Shown one piece after another: positions 7,879-17,400 of a DNA stretch of 64,000 bases; position 1 is the stretch's first letter; each line of letters opens with the position of its first letter. The notes beneath the pieces were generated by a model, which was not told where the DNA came from, searched no databases, and saw only the letters and a list, made by a program, of their open reading frames with translations. The translations under genes and the position numbers were made by a program. Location: contig NZ_VAWF01000005.1 in assembly GCF_005869845.1 (NCBI RefSeq), positions 62,001 to 126,000 of the forward strand, given 5' to 3'. The stretch is from Fodinibius saliphilus. GTDB taxonomy: Bacteria > Bacteroidota > Rhodothermia > Balneolales > Balneolaceae.

Positions 7879-9351
7879 TTACTCCGGCTGCCAGCTACTC
7901 ATTTTGTCATCAATCACCTCTTTAAGGCGGCTTACTGGCACCCTATCCTGTGTCATATCATCACGATATCGGATAGTTACCGTATCTTCTCCTTCTGACT
8001 CTACCCCATCAAAATCGACGGTCACACAGAAAGGTGTTCCTGCTTCATCTTGCCGACGATAGCGCTTACCTATTGATCCGGATTCATCATACAAAACATT
8101 ATAATTTTCACGCAGATCGTCTGTTATCTTGTGCGCCAGATCCTGCAATTTATCCTTTTTAATTAGTGGAAATATACCCACCTTAGTTGGAGCCAGCTGT
8201 GGATTCAACTTTAATACAGTTCGTGTGTCACCATCCACTTCTTCTTCGCGGTAGGCATCACAGAGTACCATCATTACCGTACGATCAAGTCCGATAGAAG
8301 TCTCGATAACATACGGGATATAACGCTTTTGTTGCTGCTGATCGTAATACTCAAGCTTCTTGCCCGAAAACTCTTTATGTTGACTCAAATCAAAGTCAGT
8401 ACGATTATGAACTCCTTCTACCTCTTGCCAACCAATAGGGTATTCATACTGAATATCGGCAGCAGCTTCGGCATAGTGTGCCAGTTTATCTTCGGGATGC
8501 GGATGGGTACGCAGCTTGTGCTCACGAATACCCAGTGCTTTATGCCAGTCCAGACGTTTATTTAACCAGTTTTCATAACTTTCACCGTCCGTACCCGGTT
8601 CTACAAAATACTGCATTTCCATCTGTTCAAATTCCCGCATGCGAAATACAAACTGCCGTGCTACCACCTCATTTCGGAAAGCTTTACCAACCTGAGCAAT
8701 ACCAAAGGGTACCTTCTGGCGTGCAGTATCCATCACATTCTTAAAGTTTACAAAAATTCCCTGTGCGGTCTCGGGACGCAGGTACACCGCATCATCTCCT
8801 TCATCACCGGAAGAGGTAGCCCCAAACTGGGTCTTAAACATCAGATTAAATTGGCGTACTTCCGTCCAGTCAAAGGCACCCGATTCAGGCGCACGAATTT
8901 CATTATCCATGATAATTTCATAGAGGTCCTCACAGACGCCATTCCGCGAACCTGCCGTATCTAATAGTTCTTGCAGTTCATCAGCTTTATCGACCTTACC
9001 CTTACTGCGAAGCTTTGCAATCTCATTCTCAATAAGCATATCGGCCCGGTACCGTTTATTCGATTGCTTATCATCAATCATCGGATCATTAAAACCATCA
9101 AGGTGACCGCTGGCTTCCCAGACTTTGGGATGCATAAAGATGGAAGAGTCCAACCCAACGATATTATCGTGGCGTTGAGTCATCTCTTTCCACCAGAAAT
9201 CACGAATATTTCGTTTGAGCTCTACGCCCAAAGGACCATAATCGTAGACGGCTCCGAGCCCCCCATAAATCTCTGATGATTGATAAATCATACCGCGGGC
9301 TTTCGCCAACGAAACGAGTGTATCTAAACTATCGAGTTCAGTAACTGACAT
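7879..9351 (-). CDS. glyS: glycyl-tRNA synthetase, single-chain dimeric type
   Basis: Charges tRNA-Gly with glycine. It is the class II, single-polypeptide (archaeal/eukaryote-like, alpha2) form, not the bacterial two-subunit GlyQ/GlyS type. At 490 residues it has the usual length. It opens with LVSLAKARGMIYQSSEIYGGLGAVYDYGPLG, followed by the class II motif 2 region GKAFRNEVVARQFVFRMREFEQMEMQYF and motif 3 SIGLDRTVMMVLCDAY. A C-terminal anticodon-binding domain starts at APTKVGIFPL and ends in VTIRYRDDMTQDRVPVSRL. It is transcribed alone, with a candidate promoter box about 45 bases upstream and a terminator downstream. Confidence 0.96.
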   Translation of the reverse strand: MSVTELDSLDTLVSLAKARGMIYQSSEIYGGLGAVYDYGPLGVELKRNIRDFWWKEMTQRHDNIVGLDSSIFMHPKVWEASGHLDGFNDPMIDDKQSNKRYRADMLIENEIAKLRSKGKVDKADELQELLDTAGSRNGVCEDLYEIIMDNEIRAPESGAFDWTEVRQFNLMFKTQFGATSSGDEGDDAVYLRPETAQGIFVNFKNVMDTARQKVPFGIAQVGKAFRNEVVARQFVFRMREFEQMEMQYFVEPGTDGESYENWLNKRLDWHKALGIREHKLRTHPHPEDKLAHYAEAAADIQYEYPIGWQEVEGVHNRTDFDLSQHKEFSGKKLEYYDQQQQKRYIPYVIETSIGLDRTVMMVLCDAYREEEVDGDTRTVLKLNPQLAPTKVGIFPLIKKDKLQDLAHKITDDLRENYNVLYDESGSIGKRYRRQDEAGTPFCVTVDFDGVESEGEDTVTIRYRDDMTQDRVPVSRLKEVIDDKMSSWQPE

Positions 9352-9395
9352 GTACCTGCTGTTATTTTTAGTGAATAATGAATTTTAAAGATGAC

Positions 9396-9403
9396 CAAAG
9401 ATA
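9396..9403 (-). promoter_or_regulatory. candidate Bacteroidota-type -7 box for glyS
   Basis: On the minus strand the site reads TATCTTTG, an exact match to TAnnTTTG, 45 bases upstream of the glyS start. That is a plausible leader length. No convincing -33 TTG partner at the standard spacing is claimed. A match of this length can arise by chance in A+T-rich DNA. Confidence 0.35.
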
Positions 9404-9532
9404 GCAAAAAATACCGCTTTAATTAATTATCCTTTTATACGTATTTTAAGTGCGTTTTGTATGAGTCCAAACATTTAACAATGGCATTCATACATATCAA
9501 AATAATTAAAAGTTAATCTCTTAAAATACTTA

Positions 9533-10594
9533 ATGCTTATGTATTCTTTCCAGGTTGGCGTTCTCGGTGCCACCGGTGCTGTAGGACAAAAATTCATCCG
9601 TCTCTTAGAAGATCATCCATGGTTCACCATCAAAACCCTTGGTGCATCTAAACGCTCTGCCGGAAAGAAATATAAACACGCTGCTCACTGGATTGAGAAA
9701 ACCGAGATGCCAGCTAAAGCAGCAAATATGACCGTTCAGGAGTGCAGAACCGAGCAGTTTTCTGAAGTTGACTTCGTATTTTCTGGCCTTGATTCTTCCG
9801 TAGCCGAAGAAATAGAACGTAACTTTGCCGAAACAGGTATCCCGGTAATCTCCAATGCCAAGAACTATCGCATGCATGAACAGGTGCCTCTGCTGGTACC
9901 AGAAGTCAACCCTGACCATGCTGCCCTCATTAAGAAACAGTCCTTCACGGATAATGGAAGCGGATGGATAGTTACCAATCCCAATTGCGTATCCGTCCCC
10001 CTTTCGATGTCACTTAAGCCACTGCACGATGCATTTGGTATAGATTCACTTGTGGTAACTTCTATTCAATCCGTTTCCGGAGCCGGTTATCCCGGAGTGC
10101 CCAGTATGGATATTGTTGCTAATGTGGTGCCCTATATTGGCGGTGAGGAACCCAAAGTTGAAACAGAATCAACAAAACTGCTGGGTACTTTGGCTGAAGA
10201 TAGTGTTACCTTTGAGCATTTCACTATACAGGCAACAGCTGTTCGCGTACCTACCATTGAAGGACACTTGCTTTCGGTAGCTGCAAAACTGAAAGGCAGT
10301 CCTTCTCTGGAAGAAGTAAAATTGGCCTTCACCGATTGGGATAACCCCATTGCAGAACTGGATCTTCCCTCTTCGCCTTCCACTCCTATTCGGTTGTATG
10401 AAGAGAATCGTTATCCACAACCCCGTATTCATGCCGAACGTGAAGGAGGTATGCAAACGGCCGTAGGTCGACTGCGTGAGGGTACCGTAATGGATATCGG
10501 TTATGTAACGATGGCTCATAACACCATTCGCGGTGCAGCAGGCGGTGCTATTTTGAATGCTGAACTCTTGGCGGCCAAAGGCTATATCAGCTAA
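9533..10594 (+). CDS. asd: aspartate-semialdehyde dehydrogenase
   Basis: Reduces aspartyl phosphate to aspartate semialdehyde with NADPH, the step after aspartate kinase (whose gene is also in this window). The N-terminal Rossmann motif VGVLGATGAVGQ covers residues 8-19. The catalytic cysteine is C152 in NPNCVSVPL, and the substrate-binding histidine is H245 in IEGHLLSVAA. Length (353) and the motif spacing match the archaeal/fungal branch of the family rather than the enterobacterial one. Start at 9533; an in-frame ATG at 9539 is possible. It stands alone between glyS (divergent) and a terminator. Confidence 0.95.
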   Translation: MLMYSFQVGVLGATGAVGQKFIRLLEDHPWFTIKTLGASKRSAGKKYKHAAHWIEKTEMPAKAANMTVQECRTEQFSEVDFVFSGLDSSVAEEIERNFAETGIPVISNAKNYRMHEQVPLLVPEVNPDHAALIKKQSFTDNGSGWIVTNPNCVSVPLSMSLKPLHDAFGIDSLVVTSIQSVSGAGYPGVPSMDIVANVVPYIGGEEPKVETESTKLLGTLAEDSVTFEHFTIQATAVRVPTIEGHLLSVAAKLKGSPSLEEVKLAFTDWDNPIAELDLPSSPSTPIRLYEENRYPQPRIHAEREGGMQTAVGRLREGTVMDIGYVTMAHNTIRGAAGGAILNAELLAAKGYIS

Positions 10595-10622
10595 TAAAAA
10601 TTGTTCATTATATCTTATATAT

Positions 10623-10659
10623 CCTCTCTTGGAGCAATGTACTCTGAGAGAGGTTTTTT
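10623..10659 (+). terminator. Rho-independent terminator after asd
   Basis: CCTCTCT (10623-10629) pairs with AGAGAGG (10647-10653) across a 17-base loop, followed by TTTTTT. It lies 29 bases past the asd stop. Confidence 0.8.
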
Positions 10660-10753
10660 ATTAATAGTGAGCTTTAAACTTTCAAGGTGATTTATTACTG
10701 AAGGCTATACTCTTTTGAAGCTACTGCTCAACAGCTTTTGCGAAGCTTCCCCA

Positions 10754-11161
10754 TCAATAATCAGCGTTATCTTCATTCAATCTATCTAACTTTTGTTCAG
10801 ATAGCTTTACCCGTGCTGTTGAAATAATATTTTCTGCCTCATCCCGATGCTTGCGCTTTATTTTAAGAGTAACGGAAGCATGCTCTGCTTGTGGAATCTC
10901 TTTTACATCCTTCATACTGTTCGCCTCAATAATAATCTTGGCACTAAACCATCCTCTTTTAAAAGATATCTCTTGTATTTTTTCATAGGATAAAAGAACC
11001 GTCTGTACACCAGTAGTAGTAATTCCGAAAAAAGCATCCTGAATCTCATACTCTAATTCAATACCCTCTTTCTTTACTTTTAATAATCCTTTAGCCAAAT
11101 GTAATCCATGCGTAACATTAGGTATTTCAAAAGGTATCGAACGGCTGCTTGAATAAGGCAT
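10754..11161 (-). CDS. hypothetical protein, possible PH-like beta fold
   Basis: A 135-residue soluble protein I do not recognise. It has no signal peptide, no membrane segment and no cysteine. The middle alternates short beta-prone segments (GLLKVKKEGIELEYEI, VQTVLLSYEKIQEISFKRG, FSAKIIIEAN, ASVTLKIKRK) and ends in a charged helix (HRDEAENIISTARVKLSEQKLDRL). That strand-strand-helix order is what a small pleckstrin-homology-like or bPH domain would give, but this is inference from pattern only. It is transcribed alone and converges on the asd terminator region. Confidence 0.65.
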   Translation of the reverse strand: MPYSSSRSIPFEIPNVTHGLHLAKGLLKVKKEGIELEYEIQDAFFGITTTGVQTVLLSYEKIQEISFKRGWFSAKIIIEANSMKDVKEIPQAEHASVTLKIKRKHRDEAENIISTARVKLSEQKLDRLNEDNADY

Positions 11162-11241
11162 TGTTGGATTTATTAAAAGATTTATAACAATCGAGAATGG
11201 AGTATATAAAAAAAATTAAAAAATTATGTAAGGATTCCCCT

Positions 11242-11291
11242 TTTCAATGGTCTTACTTATGTAACGCTGATAAAGCGTAAAGCCGTTGAAA
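11242..11291 (+). other. structured leader RNA candidate upstream of the giant surface-protein gene
   Basis: TTTCAATGG (11242-11250) pairs with CCGTTGAAA (11283-11291; one G-U pair). Nested inside is ACGCT (11264-11268) with AGCGT (11274-11278) on a GATAA loop. About 29 bases later comes a strong terminator, and 85 bases after that the start of the 2396-residue gene. A long leader with folded RNA followed by an early terminator is the layout of a riboswitch, attenuator or small RNA. I tried to match it to known classes (c-di-GMP-I, cobalamin, SAM, glycine, preQ1) and could not. Confidence 0.4.
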
Positions 11292-11319
11292 TAGAGAGCA
11301 ATATCAAATGTCCTTCCGG

Positions 11320-11356
11320 GGTGAAACTGTTGAAAGCAGTTTCACCTCTTTTTTTT
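11320..11356 (+). terminator. strong terminator ahead of the giant ORF
   Basis: GGTGAAACTG (11320-11329) pairs perfectly with CAGTTTCACC (11337-11346) on a 7-base loop, followed by TC and eight T residues. It points with the downstream gene and lies 84 bases before its start codon. It must therefore either end a short upstream transcript or act as a regulated (attenuating) terminator in the leader. Confidence 0.85.
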
Positions 11357-11440
11357 AAGATTTTATAACTTCCTCTCCTTTTCTTGCCATTTACTCCCTT
11401 CACTATTATTCTTGCTTTCAAGTTAAATTCTTTTCTTCCC

Positions 11441-14400
11441 ATGAGACACCTATTATTACCGCTTATCCTGGCGCCAGTCCTTTTAGTACCAACCCTCGCA
11501 TTCTCACAAACCGTCACTATTGACGATGATTTTAGTGATGGCGATCACACTACCAATCCCGGCTGGACAGATAGTGAATCGAAATATATCGTCAACGGAT
11601 CAAACCAGCTTCAACTTGATGCTCCATCCGAAACAAGTGAAGCCGTCATCTCTACTTCTTCATCCGCCGCTTATGGAGCATGGGAAACGCTCATTGAGTT
11701 AGACTTTAACCCCTCAGGTAGCAATTTATCAAGATTTTATATCATCTCTGATACCCAAAGCATGATGGGAGATGTCAATGGATACTTTGTTGAAATTGGG
11801 GATACCGATGATGAAATAAGCCTATATCGCCAAGATGGAAGTACAACTACAAAAATTATTGACGGCACTAATGATATTATCGATACAAATCCCGTTACTG
11901 TTCGGGTAAAGGTGACCCGAAACTTAAATGGAAATTGGGAATTATTGGTAGATACCAACGGTGGGATGTCCTATACTTCCCAAGGTACTGTAACCGATAA
12001 TACCCACAACAGTAGCAGCTATATTGGGTTATTTGGGGATTATACCAGTACCAGATCTGACAAGTTTTTTTATGATGACGTGAAGGTTACCAAAATAAAT
12101 CCCCCACTCGATATTACCGGGGCTACAATAATCGACAACCAAACCATTGACTTACAATTTAATCTTGATATTGATGGTGCCACCGTCTCCCCTTCTGACT
12201 TCTCTCTTAACAACGGTATCAACAATCCGGATGGCACAACCCTCCCCTCTACAGATCTAGTGCGACTCACATTTAATACCGTCTTAGTCAGCAGTCGCTA
12301 CACCCTTACGGTCAATGACATTGATGATACCGACGGTAATACGATTGCTCCCAACACCACCGAGAAATTTATTTTATATGGAAATTATGAAGATGGAGAT
12401 GTTAAAATAAATGAGTTCACCTTTGACCCTCCCGGATCGCCTTCAACAATACAAGAAGAATATGTGGAACTCATAAATACCAGCAGTAAAATATTAAACC
12501 TTGCTAACTGGGAACTTGGAGATGATGGCGGCACCGATCCGTTTACTACAAGCCCGGTTGTATTAGAACCGGACAGCTTCTTGGTTATTTCCGGAGATAC
12601 CTCTGCACTACCTTCGGGGCGTGCTTATTATGAACTAAGTGGAATGGCCGCTCTAAATAATAATACCGATGCTATTCAACTCGTCACCGATACAGGCACA
12701 CAAGCAGATTCCTTAACGTACACTTCTGACTGGGGTGGAACAGATATAGCACTAGAACGGTTATCTACCTCAACAGCAAGTACCTATCAAGAAAACTGGA
12801 GCAACTCTCCCAGTTCTGAAGACGGTACACCGGGCCTCCCCAATGAGGTTCAAAATGATAATACTGCTCCCGATCTTACCAGCCTGAATATTGCTACTAA
12901 CCAAAAGCTAGAGGTTAGCTTTGATGAGCGACTGAATTCTTCAACAGCAACAGATCCATCGAATTATAATATTACCGGCATTAATATCAGCTCAGCTACT
13001 CAAACAAGTGCTAACCAAGTGGAAATAGCTCTCGCCTCGGCACTGCAAAACAATACCGAATATGTCTTTTCAATTTCCGGGGTTGAGGATATATTCAATA
13101 ATACTGTTATAAATGCCGACACTACCTTCATACACTATGAGATCTCACCCTCTGACTCTGGCGATGTTGTTATCAATGAATTTATGTCGGCTCCGCCTTC
13201 AAACAGCTCTGAGTACATTGAAGTATATAATCATTCCTCAAAATCATTGAACTTGGCTGATTGGACACTCAGTGACGCCAATAATAATCAAGCATCAATA
13301 ACCGACAGCCAATTTATTGTTCCACCCGATAGCTTTGTTGTAATTGCCCCCGATAATACACTCGAAGCCGGCTATCCGAATATAGCATTCGTTGTAATGA
13401 GCAGTTTCCCTTCATTAAATAATGGGGGAGATACGATATTGATTCGTAACAGTAGTGGCACCTTGCTGGATTCTTTAACCTATAATTCTGATTGGGGCAA
13501 CGATGAGGTAGCCTTAGAACGCCGGTCAATAGCGGTGGCCGGAGCCTATAAAAATAACTGGGGTAATGCTCCTAACGGTTTTGGAACCCCCGGCACAGCC
13601 AATGAAATTGATCCTGACACTACACCTCCAATCCTTGAATCACTGACTGTAAATTCCAGATCCCAACTTGCACTTATGTTTTCTGAACAGCTGGACAAGA
13701 CCACCGCAGAAAATGTTTCAAACTACTCTTTGAATGGTGGAGCCACTATTTCAAACGTGAACTATGCCCCATCTGACAGTGTATTCTTACAGCTCGGGAG
13801 CCAACTGCAAAATGCAGTGGAATATACGCTGACTATTAAGAACGTTGATGACTTATTTTCAAATCCTATTACCTCTACCGATACCTCCTTAACGTACTAC
13901 CAGATATCAGCTGCAGATTCCAGCGAGGTTTTTGTCAATGAGTTTAATTATGAACCAACTACCGGTGCTACGGAGTTTATTGAACTTTATAACCCCACCT
14001 CAAAATCTTTTGATCTCCAAAACTGGAAACTGAGTGATAGTCGCGGAAACAAAAGTTCTATCAGCAACTCACTATTTGTTATACCGCCCGACAGCTTTGC
14101 TGTTATAGCTCCCGATAATACTATACTGAAAGACTTCCCAGGTATCAATTTAGTTGTGATGGGTAATTTCCCTTCCCTGAATAACAGCGGCGATGCTATT
14201 GTTATTCATAAAAATGATGGCACGCTTTTAGATTCTCTAGAATATCAGTCAGAGTGGGGTAGCAGTGAAGTTTCTCTGGAAAGACGATCAACATCTGTTT
14301 CAGCTATCTATGCAGAAAACTGGGGCGATGCACCCAATGGCAAGGGGAGTCCGGGTTCAGCTAATGAAATTGCTCCTGACACTTCCCCTCCTACCCTTAC

Positions 14401-17400
14401 ATCACTGACCATCAAATCTGGTTCACAAATTGCACTTACCTTTTCAGAACAGCTGAATATGACCACAGTAGAAAATATGTCGAATTACTCATTAAATGGG
14501 GGTCCCACTATTTCAAGTGTAAACTATGCCCCATCTGACAGTGTATTCTTACAGCTTAGAAGCCAACTGCAAAATGCAGCGGAATATACACTCTCCATAG
14601 AGAACATCAACGACTTTTTTGCAAACACCATTGTTACAACCGATACCACATTTACTTATTATGAGATATCAGCTGCAGATTCCGAAAATATTTATATCAA
14701 TGAATTCAACTACGAACCTGCTTCCGGAACAACAGAGTTCATTGAACTTTATAATCCTACTTTAAAATCATTCGACCTTCAAAACTGGACACTGAGTGAT
14801 AGTCGCGAAAACAAAAGTCCTATCAGCAACTCACCATTTGTTATACCGCCCGACAGCTTTGCTGTTATAGCTCCAGATAATACTTTGCTGAAAGACTTCC
14901 CGGATATCAATTTAGTTGTAATGGGTGATTTCCCGTCTCTTAATAACAGCGGAGATGATATAGTTATTCATAAAACCGATGGTACGCTCTTAGATTCTCT
15001 GCGATATCAATCAGAATGGGGAGGCGATGAAATACCTATGGAACGTCGAACCACTGCTGTATCAGGGTTTCATAAAGAAAATTGGGGAGATGCCTCCAAT
15101 GAAAAAGGAACACCCGGTACCCCAAATACCATTGCTCCTGATACAGATGCTCCACAACTGCAAGACTTCGTAATTCAAGACAGTAGAACACTGGTATTAC
15201 AGTTTACAGAGCAACTCAAACAACCTACTGTTACCAATACGGGCAATTTCAACCTTACAAACACCCCTTCCGTCAGTGCTGTTCAGTTTACTGCGCCCGA
15301 TAGCGTATTCTTAACTCTTGACAGTAGTTTGCAAAATGCAACAACCTATACCCTGTCTGCGTCTGGCATTACCGATATTTTTGACAATGCCATTAATTCT
15401 ATTGACACCACCTTTACCTTTTATGAGGTATCTGCCGTTGACTCTGGTGATGTACATATCACCGAGTTCAGTGCCTTACCAAATTCAGGCAATACCGAAT
15501 TTATTGAACTTTATAATTCCACATCAAAGTCATTTAATCTCCAAAATTGGACCATAAGTGATAGCCGCAAGGCACCCGCTACAATCACTACATCCCAGTT
15601 TGTTCTTCCCCCCGATAGCTTTGTAGTTATTGCCCCTGATAACACGCTATTGGCCAACAATCCAAATATTTCTCTCATCCCTTTGGGTTCAGGCTTCCCC
15701 TCCCTAAACAACAGTGATGATCAAATCATCCTACGGGGTGACAACCAGCTACTATTGGATTCACTGCAATATAATAACTCTTGGAACCTCTCTGAGGGTT
15801 CAATGGAACGGAGGAAGTCTATGATTCCAGCTTATTATAAAGAAAATTGGGAATACTCAGAGGCTACTGCCAGCAGTACGACCGGCCAAGCCAATACCAT
15901 TACTCAAGACAACACTGCTCCTAAATTTAAGGGGCTTGAAATTTTATCAAATAAAACTCTTAAAATAAGCTTTAGTGAAAGGTTGACGCCGGCTACTGCC
16001 ACTGATACAGATTCCTACACCCTATCTGGAGTAGTAATAAACTCAGCAACTGCTATTGGTGCTGATGCGGTGGAACTTAGCTTGCAATCTGCTTTACAAA
16101 ATGCACAAGAATATACCCTCTCCATCACTGGTCTGGAAGACATCTTTGGCAACGCTTTAGCAAATGAAGACAGCACTTTTACTTATTATGAACTTTCGCC
16201 TGTGACCGCCAGTGATATCTTTATCAATGAGTTTAGCTACAACTCGGCCTCGGGAGAAACTGAGTATATCGAAATTACAAATACCTCTTCTCATTCTTTT
16301 GATCTTCAAGGCTGGACCTTGAATGATAACTCCGGCTCTCCGGAAACTGTTACTGATGCCCCTTTTGTTATTCCACCCGATAGCTTTGCGGTTATAGCTC
16401 CAGATAATACCCTACGCAACAACTATCCCGATATTGCACTGCTTGCCATGGGAAATTCTTTTCCATCTTTGAACAATAGTGGTGATGATATAATATTACG
16501 GGATGATAACGGTAACACCTTAGACTCCCTGCGCTACACTTCGGCATGGGGCGGTGATAAGGTTGCCCTGGAACGTCGAACGACCTCAGTAATAGGAATT
16601 TATCATGAAAATTGGGGAGATGCGCCTACTCCTCCCGGTAGCCCTGGACGCACAAATACTATCGCCAAAGATAAATCCGCCCCGGTGCTTCAAAAACTTT
16701 CAATAGAAGATGCTTCTACGATCCAGCTTATCTTTTCGGAGCATCTCAACTCATCATCTGCTGCTACCAAGAGTAACTACCAAATTAGCCCGGCCAAAGA
16801 TATTCAACTGGTAGCAACAAGAGATGATACGGTGACCCTTTACCTGAACAGTAAGATGATATCAGGAACAACCTATACAGTCACTGTTTCAGCTGTTAAA
16901 GATCTATTTGATAACACTCTTTCTCCATTGACGAAACAATTTGAATACCTGCAAACTGATGATGCGCAAACAGGAGATATCGTTGTAAATGAAATTTTAT
17001 ATGATCCGGGCAATACCGGCAAAGCCGACTTTATTGAACTTTATAATACGACCGATAGTAATTTTGACTTAGAAGGCTGGTTTCTGGGCGATGCAAGTAG
17101 AGAAACTTCTATCTCTTCTCGCCTAACCATTAAAAGTGATGAGTACATGGTTCTAACCGGAAACCAAAACTTTGCCGTGACATCCGAAAAAATAAACTAT
17201 ATCAGTGGCTTTCCGTCCTTAAACAATACGACACCTGACATAATATATCTCAGAACGAATGATGGTATAACTATCGATTCCCTTCGGTATTCACAACATT
17301 GGGCCAATCCAATAGACGGGACATCTCTTGAAAGAAAGGATCCACTGGCAGCCTCCAATGATGCCTCCAACTGGGAGGCAAGTTCAACCGAAAGTGGCAG

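Noticed and set aside
11242-11346. c-di-GMP-I (GEMM) riboswitch
   Set aside because: AAAGCC and the stem layout are reminiscent, but the conserved CGCACAGGGCAAACC and GGGACGCAAAGCC blocks are not present, so I do not assign the class.
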